This document shows, piece after piece, positions 1-6,430 of a stretch of DNA of 7,061 nucleotides. The notes below the pieces were generated by a model. The model did not search any database, had not been told where the DNA came from, and saw only the letters and a list, made by a program, of their open reading frames with translations. Every line of letters begins with the position of its first letter. Within the stretch, counting starts at the first letter, position 1. The stretch is taken from assembly GCA_946408305.1 (NCBI GenBank), contig CAMJRQ010000063.1:1-7061 (forward strand), in the 5' to 3' direction. The DNA comes from an uncultured Prevotellaceae bacterium (GTDB lineage Bacteria > Bacteroidota > Bacteroidia > Bacteroidales > Bacteroidaceae). The translations under genes and the position numbers were made by a program.

Positions 1-928
1 CCAGGGCAGAGCGGTCGCTCAGCTTGGCCACTCCGTCCTCCACGATGACGCGGGGGTCGAAGGCCTTTGCGTCGGCCGGCGCTGCGGCCACAGCCAGGGC
101 ATCGCTAATGAGTGCCATGCGCTCCACACCCTTGATTTTGTAGGCCATGCGCAGGATGGTGGGCGGCACGTGGATGCCATCGGCGATGCACTCGACGGTC
201 ATGTCGTCCAGCAGATAGACGCTCTCCACCGTGCCCTCGTACTTGTATCCCATCTTGTTGTGGAATCCGGGCATGGCGTTGTAGAAGTGGGTCACGTGGG
301 TGTAGCCCGACTCGTAGGCGGCCTTCACGTCGCTGTATTCGGCGTTCGTGTGGGCGATGCTGGGCAGTATGCCCTTCTCCGAACAGTATTTTCCGAACTG
401 GAGCGCACCGGGCAACTCGGGGGCGGCGTCCCATCGGGCCAGGCACTGCGAGCGCTCCACGATGGGGATGTATTCGTTGGGCTTGGGGTTCTTGATCCAG
501 CTCATCACCTGCGCTCCGGCCTTGTTGGGGTTCAGGTAGGGGCCTTCGAGGTGGAGACCCAGTATGGGGCTGTTCTTCTCTTTCATGAGCTTGGAGCAGG
601 TGTCCACGGCCTGGTTAATCATCTCCACCGTGCTGCTGCTCAACGTGGGGAAGATGCTGGTGGTGCCGTGCTTGAGATGGGTCTCCACGGCTGTGCGGAA
701 GGCCTCCTCGGTGCCCTCCTGAAAGTCGCGGCCGCCACCGCCGTGCACGTGCATCTCCACTCCGCCGGGCACCACGTACATGCCCTTGGCGTCGATCAGT
801 TCGGCCCCGATTACGGCGAGGTCGCAATTCGTCACTTCCAGGATTTTGTTGTCCCGGATGATGACGCTGCCGTCCTTGAGCCACCCCTGTGGCGTCAAGA
901 TGCGGCCGTTGATAATTTGTGTTAACAT
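1..928 (-). CDS. nagA: N-acetylglucosamine-6-phosphate deacetylase NagA (C-terminus beyond the left edge)
   Basis: Cytoplasmic amidohydrolase that removes acetate from GlcNAc-6-P to give GlcN-6-P. I read 309 codons from the ATG at 928; the family is usually about 380-390 residues, so the C-terminus lies outside the window. The metal and substrate motifs appear in family order: HVH in EMHVHGGGGRD (H60, H62), LHLEGPYLNP (E128, the usual metal-binding glutamate), SIAHTNA (H193), THFYNAMPG (H214), IADGIHV (H253), and LISDAL with the expected catalytic aspartate D276. All key residues are present, so the enzyme should be active. The ATG is the only plausible start: the same frame upstream runs through the heptamer array to a TGA without another ATG, GTG or TTG. 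No Shine-Dalgarno is visible. It follows glmM after 68 bp, which suggests co-transcription and a shared amino-sugar salvage role. Confidence 0.95.
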   Translation of the reverse strand, partial: MLTQIINGRILTPQGWLKDGSVIIRDNKILEVTNCDLAVIGAELIDAKGMYVVPGGVEMHVHGGGGRDFQEGTEEAFRTAVETHLKHGTTSIFPTLSSSTVEMINQAVDTCSKLMKEKNSPILGLHLEGPYLNPNKAGAQVMSWIKNPKPNEYIPIVERSQCLARWDAAPELPGALQFGKYCSEKGILPSIAHTNAEYSDVKAAYESGYTHVTHFYNAMPGFHNKMGYKYEGTVESVYLLDDMTVECIADGIHVPPTILRMAYKIKGVERMALISDALAVAAAPADAKAFDPRVIVEDGVAKLSDRSAL

Positions 929-934
929 AATTCT

Positions 935-997
935 GTTGTCTATCGTCAGTTGTCCGTTGTCCGTTGTCAGTTGTCAGTTGTCCGTTGTCTGTTGTCC
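935..997. repeat. Tandem heptanucleotide array, 9 x GTTGTCN, between glmM and nagA
   Basis: Nine consecutive 7-bp units can be read on the plus strand. Eight fit GTTGTCN exactly, with the last base c, t or a. The second, ATCGTCA at 942-948, differs at two positions. On the coding (minus) strand the units are GGACAAC, AGACAAC or TGACAAC. The array fills nearly all of the 68-bp gap: its first coding-strand base is the G of the glmM TAG stop, and only AGAATT separates its end from the nagA ATG. Similar heptamer arrays are known in cyanobacteria as STRR repeats. The role here is unknown; copy-number change by slippage would alter the gap in 7-bp steps. Confidence 0.93.
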
Positions 998-2385
998 TAC
1001 TTCGTCATGCTGTAGACGACGTCCATCACGCGGCGTCCTGCCTCGTCGGCCTCGGCCATGGTGCGAGCCTCGCTGTAGACGCGTATGATGGGCTCGGTGT
1101 TCGATTTGCGCAGGTGTACCCAGCGGTCGGGGAAGTCAATCTTCACGCCGTCGGTGTCGTTCACCTCCTCGTTGGCATAGATTTCCTTCACGCGGCCGAG
1201 GATGGCATCCACGTCGGTGTCGGGCGTCAGGTCGATGCGGTTCTTGGCGATGCAATACTGGGGATAGGTGGCGCGCAGCTGGCTGGTCTTCATGCCCGTC
1301 TTGGCCAGATAGGTGAGGATGAGGGCGATGCCCACCAGTGCGTCGCGTCCGTAGTGGGCAGCGGGATAGATGACTCCCCCATTGCCCTCGCCGCCGATAA
1401 CGGCACGGGTCTCCTTCATCTTGGCCACCACGTTCACCTCGCCCACGGCCGAGGCGCTGTACTGCTGACCGTACTTGCGGGTCACGTCGCGCAGGGCACG
1501 GGTGCTGCTCAGGTTGCTCACCGTGTTGCCGGGCGTGTGCTGCAGGACGTAGTCGGCGGCGGTGACCAGCGTGTACTCCTCGCCATACATCGTGCCGTCC
1601 TCGCAGAAGAGGGCCAGACGGTCCACGTCGGGGTCCACGACGAAGCCGATGTCGTGCCCGCCCTGCTGCATCAGGGCCTTGATGTCGCCCAGGTTCTTCT
1701 CGAGCGGTTCGGGGTTGTGCTGGAAGTCGCCGGTGGGCTCGGTGTAGAGACCGGTGACATGGCTGACGCCCAGTTGCTCGAAGAGCTTGGGCAGGATGAT
1801 GCCGCCCACGCTGTTCACGGCGTCGAAGGCCACGCGGAAGTTGGCCCGGCGTATGGCCTCGACGTCCACCAGCTGGAGGCCCAGCACCAGGTCGATGTGG
1901 CGCTGGTCGTAGGTGTCATCCTCGCGATAGGAGCCCAGATGGTCCACGTCGGCATAAAGGAAGTCCTCGGCCTCGGCGATGCGCAGCACTTCGTTTCCCT
2001 GCTGTGCGTTCAGGAACTCGCCCTGCTCGTTGAGCAACTTCAAGGCGTTCCACTGCCGCGGGTTGTGACTGGCGGTGATGATGATGCCTCCGGCGGCGCC
2101 CTCCATGGTGACGGCCACCTCGGTGGTTGGCGTCGAGGCCAGCCCGATGTTGACCACGTCGAAGCCCATGCCCATCAGCGTGCCACACACTACGTTCTTC
2201 ACCATGGGCCCCGAGATGCGTGCGTCGCGGCCCACTACAATTTTGTTCGACGTGCTGCGGCCCTCGCGGCGGATGAGCGTGGCATAGGCCGACGTAAATT
2301 TTACTATGTCCAGGGGGTTGAGCGTATCGCCGGCGGGCCCACCAATCGTGCCGCGGATGCCGGAGATGGATTTAATCAATGTCAT
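997..2385 (-). CDS. glmM: Phosphoglucosamine mutase-type alpha-D-phosphohexomutase
   Basis: Cytoplasmic mutase, probably interconverting GlcN-6-P and GlcN-1-P on the way to UDP-GlcNAc. At 462 residues it is full length for the four-domain family. The domain signatures occur in order: SISGIRG (6-12), the phosphoserine loop TASHNP (104-109, S106 as phosphoserine), the Mg-binding loop DPDVDR (251-256), the sugar-specificity loop GEGNGG (332-337) and the phosphate-binding loop RKSNTEPIIRVY (426-437). The GEGNGG loop differs from GEQSGH of classical E. coli-type GlmM and resembles the form in Bacteroidota and archaeal relatives. Phosphomannomutase or phosphoglucomutase activity therefore cannot be excluded from sequence; the adjacent nagA favours glucosamine. 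The ATG at 2385 has a weak AAAAAGG nine bases upstream, and a promoter-like element lies in the 83-bp gap after the GH3 gene. Translation stops at TAG, whose last base belongs to the heptamer array. Confidence 0.88.
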   Translation of the reverse strand: MTLIKSISGIRGTIGGPAGDTLNPLDIVKFTSAYATLIRREGRSTSNKIVVGRDARISGPMVKNVVCGTLMGMGFDVVNIGLASTPTTEVAVTMEGAAGGIIITASHNPRQWNALKLLNEQGEFLNAQQGNEVLRIAEAEDFLYADVDHLGSYREDDTYDQRHIDLVLGLQLVDVEAIRRANFRVAFDAVNSVGGIILPKLFEQLGVSHVTGLYTEPTGDFQHNPEPLEKNLGDIKALMQQGGHDIGFVVDPDVDRLALFCEDGTMYGEEYTLVTAADYVLQHTPGNTVSNLSSTRALRDVTRKYGQQYSASAVGEVNVVAKMKETRAVIGGEGNGGVIYPAAHYGRDALVGIALILTYLAKTGMKTSQLRATYPQYCIAKNRIDLTPDTDVDAILGRVKEIYANEEVNDTDGVKIDFPDRWVHLRKSNTEPIIRVYSEARTMAEADEAGRRVMDVVYSMTK

Positions 2386-2416
2386 AAGAAATTACCTTTT
2401 TAACCTTATTCCACTG

Positions 2417-2447
2417 CAAAATTACTATTTTTCGCCGAGAAACGAAA
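2417..2447 (-). promoter_or_regulatory. Candidate Bacteroidota-type promoter for glmM-nagA
   Basis: On the minus strand, TAATTTTG (2424-2417) matches the TAnnTTTG -7 box of Bacteroides/Prevotella exactly. A TTTCG (2447-2443) lies 18 bases upstream where a TTTG -33 box is expected, with one mismatch and spacing slightly under the usual 19-21. It sits in the AT-rich 83-bp gap between the GH3 stop and the glmM ATG, about 32 bp before that start. This suggests glmM-nagA can be transcribed apart from the GH3 gene. Confidence 0.55.
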
Positions 2448-2468
2448 CATTTTATCGAAGAAAGCCGC

Positions 2469-5003
2469 TTAGGGCTTCTGATTTGTCAGGCGTATGTCGG
2501 CCGAGGAGGCTCCCACCATGACCTCGGGCAGTCCTTCGGGGACGATGAAGCGGTGCTGCGTCTCGCTCCAGTAGCGCAGGTCTTCGCGGCGCAGGGGGAT
2601 GGTGACGCGCTGGCTCTGCCCCTTCTTCAGATGGACGCGACGGAAGCCACGCAGCTCCTTGATGGGAGCCTTGCCTTCGTACTGCGGCAGGCGGGTGTAG
2701 ACCTGCACCACCTCGTCGCCGGCCATGCGTCCGGTGTTCTTGAGCGTGAGGCTCACGTCGACCGTCTCGCCGTGGTCTTCCACCTGGAGGTCGGAATAGC
2801 GGAAGCTGGTGTAGCTCAGTCCGTGGCCGAAGGGATAGAGGATGGGGCCCTCGAAATACTTGTAGGTGCGCTTCGTGATGTCGTAGTCGTCAAACGGAGG
2901 CAGGTCGTCCAGGCTGCGGTAGTAGGTGAGCGGCAGTCGTCCGGCGGGGCTGTACTGCCCGAAGAGCACCTCGGCCACGGCCGTGCCGCCCTTCTCGCCG
3001 GGATACCAGGCATTGACGATGGCGGGCAGGTTCTCCTCCTCCCAGGTCAGCGCCAGCGAGCTGCCGGCCACGACGACGAGCGTCACGTTCGGGTTGATGC
3101 GTTTCAGCTCGTGCAGGAAGTCCTGCTGGTCTTGTGGCAGGGTGATGTAGCTGCGGTCCTGCCCCTCGCGTTCGATGCTCTTGTTGATGCCCATGACGGC
3201 CACCACCTCGTCGCACCGGCGGGCCAGTTCCAGGGCCTCGTGATGGATTCCGCTCCCCTCCCCCGTCTGGGGCTGTTGCCAGAGCAGACGGGCCTGCGGA
3301 GCCTCCCAGCTGGCGCTGTAGAACTCGGCCTCGAGTTTATAGTCGCGGCCAGCCTCGAGGTGAACGGAGACGGTGTCGCGCCGCACGGGATTGTCGCCCC
3401 AGTTGCCGAAGAGGGGTTTCCCGTCGAGCCGCACGCGGAACTCGTTCTTGGCCTGGAACTGGAGCACGTAGTCGCCACTCACGGGCGGACGCAGGTTGCC
3501 TGTCCAGCGGGCACTCACTCGGCCCAGGGGCACGATGGGGTCGGGGGCTTGGTTGGCGGGGTCCAGGTTGATCCACTCCTCCTGGCGGACGGCGGGCTGG
3601 CCCGAGAGGTCGGTCGAGGCGAAGTATTCGGCGCGGAGTCCGTCGGGGAAATATTCGGGTGAGATGAGCTGGCGGTCGTTGCCCACCGAATGCCACGGCG
3701 CGTGCTCCACGCGTATGCCCTTCCGGGCGGCCATCGTCTGGATGCCTTGCAGCACAGAGACGGGCTCCGAGGCCGGGCAGCCGCTGTAATCGCCAAACTC
3801 GCACGAGGCAGCGTTGATGCCCACCACGGCCACCGACTTCACGCGACGGCTGAGGGGCAGGTGGCCCCGTTCGTTCTTGAGCAGCACGATGGCCTGGCGC
3901 GCGGCCTCGAGGGCCAGCTGCTGATGCTCGGGCGAGCCGATGACGGATTCGGGAATCTTCGTGAAGGGGCAGCTCTCGGGACGGTCGAAGAAGCCCAGCC
4001 GCATGCGGGCCGTGAGGATGCGACGCACGGCGCGATCGATGTCCTCATCGGTGACCATGCCCAGGTCGTAGGCCTGTCGCAGGGGCTCGGTGTAGGCATC
4101 GTCGCCGCACTCCAGGTCGAGCCCGGCCTTCAGTGCGAGCGTGGCGGCCGTCATCTTCTCGCGCACGAAGTGGTGGCCGGAACGCACGAGCGAGACGCCG
4201 CCACAGTCGGAAACGACGTATCCGCGGAAGCCCCAGTCGTGGCGCAGCACCTTCGTGAGCAGCCAAGGGTTGGCCGAGCACGGCACGCCGTTGATGGAGT
4301 TGTAGGCGGCCATGACCGACATGGCTCCGCCGCGGCGCACGAGAGCCTCGAAAGCCGGCAGATAATACTCGCGCAGCTGCTTCTCGGAGGTCTGCATGTT
4401 ACACTGGAAGCGGTTGTGCTCTTCGTTGTTGCCGGCAAAGTGCTTGGGGGTGGAGACGGCCTTCAGGTAGCGCGGATGGTTGCCCTGCAGGCCGCGCACG
4501 AAGGCTGCGCCCACCTCGCCGGAGAGGAAGGGGTCCTCGCCGTAGGTCTCGGGCGTGCGGCCCCAGCGGGGGTCGCGAGCCATGTTGACGGTGGGCGACC
4601 AGAATGTGAGCAGGTCGCTATACTGGTTCTGTTGGAGGCGTCCCTGCTGGAGCGTGTTCCAGCGGGCCCGCGACTCGTCGGAGATGGCCGACGAGATGCG
4701 CTCCATCAGCTCGGGGTTCCACATGGCGGCCAGACCGATGGCCTGGGGGAAGACGGTGAAATGGCCGGGGCGCACGACGCCGTGAAGGGCCTCGTTGCCG
4801 TGGTAGTATTTCGGGAAGCCCAGCCGCTCGTTGGCGGGCGAGGTGGCTCGCATGAGGTCGATTTTCTCGTCGATGGTCAGGCGGCCGATGAGGTCGTTCA
4901 CTCGCTCCTCCACGGGAGCATCTTCGTTCAGATAGAGCGGCGTCTGCTGGGCCTGGGCGCTCAGGGCCAGGAGCAGGAAGAAGGAATATACGATGCGTTT
5001 CAT
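2469..5003 (-). CDS. Secreted GH3 glycoside hydrolase with PA14 domain (beta-glucosidase/beta-xylosidase type)
   Basis: Exo-acting retaining glycosidase that would release terminal beta-linked sugars from oligosaccharides in the periplasm or outside. It has 844 residues. Residues 1-18 form a signal peptide (MKR, a hydrophobic stretch, AQA then QQ) without a lipobox cysteine. The GH3 barrel follows, with HGNEALHG (68-75), RDPRWGR (143-149), KHFAGNN (187-193) and the nucleophile D266 in YVVSDCGGV. The second GH3 domain begins near 365 and is interrupted by a PA14 module at about 452-578 (GLRAEYF through RLLW). It resumes with IEREGQDR (610-617), which should carry the acid/base glutamate, and ends with GRLPLTYY. 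A fibronectin-III-like domain covers about 740-840. SDC after the barrel, rather than SDW, is common in xylosidase-like members, so the substrate is open. The ATG at 5003 is chosen because it gives the signal peptide; an in-frame ATG at 5126 would add 41 residues overlapping the methyltransferase. Confidence 0.93.
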   Translation of the reverse strand: MKRIVYSFFLLLALSAQAQQTPLYLNEDAPVEERVNDLIGRLTIDEKIDLMRATSPANERLGFPKYYHGNEALHGVVRPGHFTVFPQAIGLAAMWNPELMERISSAISDESRARWNTLQQGRLQQNQYSDLLTFWSPTVNMARDPRWGRTPETYGEDPFLSGEVGAAFVRGLQGNHPRYLKAVSTPKHFAGNNEEHNRFQCNMQTSEKQLREYYLPAFEALVRRGGAMSVMAAYNSINGVPCSANPWLLTKVLRHDWGFRGYVVSDCGGVSLVRSGHHFVREKMTAATLALKAGLDLECGDDAYTEPLRQAYDLGMVTDEDIDRAVRRILTARMRLGFFDRPESCPFTKIPESVIGSPEHQQLALEAARQAIVLLKNERGHLPLSRRVKSVAVVGINAASCEFGDYSGCPASEPVSVLQGIQTMAARKGIRVEHAPWHSVGNDRQLISPEYFPDGLRAEYFASTDLSGQPAVRQEEWINLDPANQAPDPIVPLGRVSARWTGNLRPPVSGDYVLQFQAKNEFRVRLDGKPLFGNWGDNPVRRDTVSVHLEAGRDYKLEAEFYSASWEAPQARLLWQQPQTGEGSGIHHEALELARRCDEVVAVMGINKSIEREGQDRSYITLPQDQQDFLHELKRINPNVTLVVVAGSSLALTWEEENLPAIVNAWYPGEKGGTAVAEVLFGQYSPAGRLPLTYYRSLDDLPPFDDYDITKRTYKYFEGPILYPFGHGLSYTSFRYSDLQVEDHGETVDVSLTLKNTGRMAGDEVVQVYTRLPQYEGKAPIKELRGFRRVHLKKGQSQRVTIPLRREDLRYWSETQHRFIVPEGLPEVMVGASSADIRLTNQKP

Positions 5004-5046
5004 TCGTGTGAAATTGTCAGAAAAGTTTAGTTCGTCGTAAGGGGGT

Positions 5047-5826
5047 TTAGGTGGTCTGCAGGAGATAGAAACAGCTGGAGCAGAGGAAGTTCCGCACGTA
5101 GGGCAGCGACGAGAAGGGGCGCACAAGCCGGCGGGGCGTCAGGCCGAACTTCACGCGATAGTGCGGGTTGATGAAATAGAGCGTGCGGTTCTGAATCCGC
5201 AGGTCGGTGCGCCGCAGCAGCCGCTCGAACATCTCGATGCTGATGCGCGTCTCCTTGATGGAGAGCAGTTCGCGCAGGCAGTCGTCGCTCTCGCCGGCCA
5301 TGCGGATAACTCGCCGATAGAGCGCACGGGGCAGCAGATGCACGAAGGGCAGATGCGAGAGCAGCCGGCTGCGGCATATCTGCTGGTGCCCGCCGAAGGG
5401 CATCTGCCAGGCGGGGAACGACATGAAGACGACGCCGCCCGGGCTCAGGTAGCTGCCGATGCGGCCGAGGAAGACGTCCTTGTCGGGGAGGTGCTCCAGC
5501 ACATCGTGGCAGAGGATGATGTCGTAGGTGTGCTCCAGCTCGCGGAGGTTGAAGATGTTGTCGGCTATGAAGGTGCCCTCGGCTTGCTCGCGGGCGAAGA
5601 ACTCGCGGGCCTCGTCGATGCGCGTCGCTGCGATGTCCACGCCGGTCACCCGACAGCCCATCCGCGCGAAGGGCAACAGGTTGCCGCCCTCGCCGCAGCC
5701 AATCTCGAGCACCTTCATGCCCGGCTCTACCGCGTGCCAGCGTTGGATGTAGGGGATGAAGTAGTTCGTACAAGTCTCGGCCAGTTCGCGGAAATAGGAC
5801 GAGCGGTTGTTGTGTCGTTCCTGCAT
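5047..5826 (-). CDS. Class I SAM-dependent methyltransferase, substrate unknown
   Basis: A 259-residue protein with a Rossmann-type methyltransferase core at about 35-140. It shows motif I VLEIGCGEGG (39-48) for SAM binding, the acidic residue after strand 2 in GVDIA (D64), motif II YDIILCHDVLEHL (101-113) and motif III LSPGG (127-131). This matches the UbiE/UbiG-like Methyltransf_11/23 group. The C-terminal 120 residues (FPAWQMPFGGHQQI onward) form a basic, aromatic-rich extension that I cannot assign. No signal peptide or clear membrane helix is seen, so it is probably cytoplasmic. The frame is preferred over an overlapping longer reading (5878 to 5027) because only this one shows family motifs. 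The ATG at 5826 lies in an AT-rich stretch without a Shine-Dalgarno. The GH3 gene starts 43 bp after its stop with no clean promoter between, so the two may be co-transcribed. A small molecule, lipid or sugar substrate is equally possible. Confidence 0.88.
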   Translation of the reverse strand: MQERHNNRSSYFRELAETCTNYFIPYIQRWHAVEPGMKVLEIGCGEGGNLLPFARMGCRVTGVDIAATRIDEAREFFAREQAEGTFIADNIFNLRELEHTYDIILCHDVLEHLPDKDVFLGRIGSYLSPGGVVFMSFPAWQMPFGGHQQICRSRLLSHLPFVHLLPRALYRRVIRMAGESDDCLRELLSIKETRISIEMFERLLRRTDLRIQNRTLYFINPHYRVKFGLTPRRLVRPFSSLPYVRNFLCSSCFYLLQTT

Positions 5827-5855
5827 AATTTATAATATAAGGTACGTTTAAGTTG

Positions 5856-5863
5856 CAAATATA
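5856..5863 (-). promoter_or_regulatory. Candidate -7 box upstream of the methyltransferase gene
   Basis: TATATTTG on the minus strand matches TAnnTTTG exactly and is followed by C, about 30 bp before the ATG at 5826. A TTTG lies upstream, but only 12 bases away, too close for the usual 19-21 spacing. No good -33 box is seen at the expected place, so the call rests on the -7 box and its position. Confidence 0.5.
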
Positions 5864-5911
5864 TGAAATTTTGCGCAAACGGCCCCCTTCGGGATGTTAA
5901 TGTTTATTAAA

Positions 5912-5942
5912 ACGGGCGTAAAATCCAGAATTTCCGCCCCGT
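5912..5942. repeat. GC-rich inverted repeat with a competing partner
   Basis: ACGGGCG (5912-5918) can pair with CGCCCCGT (5935-5942), with one C bulged and a 16-base loop. The CCGCCC within the right arm (5934-5939) can instead pair with GGGCGG at 5962-5967. Two mutually exclusive stems are therefore possible. There is no T-run after either, so a simple terminator is unlikely. Confidence 0.45.
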
Positions 5943-6101
5943 GAGCGCAACCGCGGCAAGAGGGCGGCTGTAGGATTTTCGCAGCCAAATCATTCAATAT
6001 TTTTTACCTCCTGCCAGGCACACCCGTCTTTCAGTCGCCCCAAAAACGCGATGAGCAAGGATGAGATTCGGTGAGCCACAGTGCGCCTGGGAGGTCGGCG
6101 C

Positions 6102-6157
6102 AAAAATCCAAAATCGCAAGTGCTTGTATATCAGCACTCCCAAAATTCGATATTTTT
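6102..6157. repeat. Compound imperfect hairpin
   Basis: Three nested arms can pair: AAAAAT (6102-6107) with ATTTTT (6152-6157), ATCG (6113-6116) with CGAT (6148-6151), and AGTGCT (6119-6124) with AGCACT (6133-6138) around an 8-base loop. A 5-base bulge separates the first two arms, and unpaired bases lie between the inner ones. The outer arm is A/T only and weak, so the inner 6-bp stem is the better supported part. Confidence 0.45.
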
Positions 6158-6183
6158 CCATCAACCCGACATTTTCCACGAAA

Positions 6184-6215
6184 CAACGTGTTCCTCGGGC
6201 AAAAGGAACACGTTG
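6184..6215. repeat. Perfect 12-bp inverted repeat with 8-base loop
   Basis: CAACGTGTTCCT (6184-6195) is exactly complementary to AGGAACACGTTG (6204-6215), with loop CGGGCAAA. It is the strongest perfect stem found in the intergenic region. Neither side has a proper T-run (only TTT on the minus strand after the stem). No gene is transcribed towards it from either side, so a gene-end terminator is not the obvious reading. Confidence 0.8.
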
Positions 6216-6366
6216 CGTTGGTCAAAACAGCTAAGAGTTTTGGCAAAAACCCTTAACCGCATCCACCCGAGTCGGACTTTGCGGCGAAATAGGAAGCAAA
6301 AAATGTAAGGATATAGTCAAGCAGACGGACAAGAATTTCTCACGAACCACACAAGGGAACAGCAAA

Positions 6367-6423
6367 GGCCGGAAAATCCGTTCCAGTGGGCACAGAGCAG
6401 GCTCTCAAAGCATTTTCCGGGCC
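6367..6423. repeat. Long-armed inverted repeat just upstream of the metF promoter
   Basis: CCGGAAAAT (6369-6377) is complementary to ATTTTCCGG (6412-6420), and GGCC on the outer left extends the pairing past one bulged G on the right. Inside the loop is a small hairpin, AGAG-CAGG-CTCT (6394-6405). The left arm can alternatively fold alone as CGGA-AAA-TCCG (6370-6380), or within GGAAC/GTTCC (6356-6360 with 6380-6384). The outer arm ends 7-11 bp before the TTG of the candidate metF promoter, so it could be an operator or part of a repeated element. Confidence 0.65.
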
Positions 6424-6430
6424 CGATAGC

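Larger units (their letters stand above)
5864..6430. other. Intergenic region rich in inverted repeats, no gene recognised
   Basis: This is the central part of the 657-bp gap between the divergent methyltransferase and metF genes. Short open frames exist on both strands (for example minus 6246-6031 and 6179-5994), but they show no domain, start signal or family resemblance. The DNA is AT-richer than the genes, with many A/T runs. Besides the hairpins listed separately it holds TTAAT-gttt-ATTAA (5897-5910), GGCTG/CAGCC (5966-5970 with 5982-5986), CAAAAC/GTTTTG (6223-6228 with 6237-6242) and CCGCA/TGCGG (6257-6261 with 6280-6284). CCAAAATCG occurs as a direct repeat at 6108-6116 and 6442-6450. 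No tRNA, known riboswitch core, CRISPR unit or transposase fragment was recognised. A small RNA or a non-autonomous repeat element is possible. Confidence 0.6.

Noticed and set aside
170..925. 251-residue open frame on the plus strand opposite nagA
   Set aside because: nagA on the minus strand has all metal-binding motifs; this is its shadow.
935..997. CRISPR array
   Set aside because: The units are 7 bp and directly adjacent with no spacers, so this is a simple tandem repeat.
964..2403. 479-residue open frame on the plus strand opposite glmM
   Set aside because: It lies wholly antisense to a gene with complete family motifs. The open frame follows from GC-rich codon use, and its His/Val/Gly-rich product resembles no family.
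2462..2477. AAGCC/GGCTT hairpin over the GH3 stop codon as a terminator
   Set aside because: It has only 5 bp of stem, a 6-base loop and a TCTTCG tail rather than a T-run. It is too weak to call.
3690..5030. 446-residue open frame on the plus strand opposite the GH3 gene
   Set aside because: Same antisense effect as over glmM. The GH3 signal peptide, nucleophile and PA14 motifs make the minus strand the coding strand.
5004..5126. 41-residue N-terminal extension of the GH3 protein
   Set aside because: It would place a non-hydrophobic, cysteine-rich stretch before a good signal peptide and overlap the end of the methyltransferase gene.
5027..5878. Longer minus-strand frame (283 residues) over the methyltransferase
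   Set aside because: It lacks the SAM motifs and is Arg/Pro/Ala/His-rich low-complexity sequence, while the other frame carries a complete methyltransferase core.
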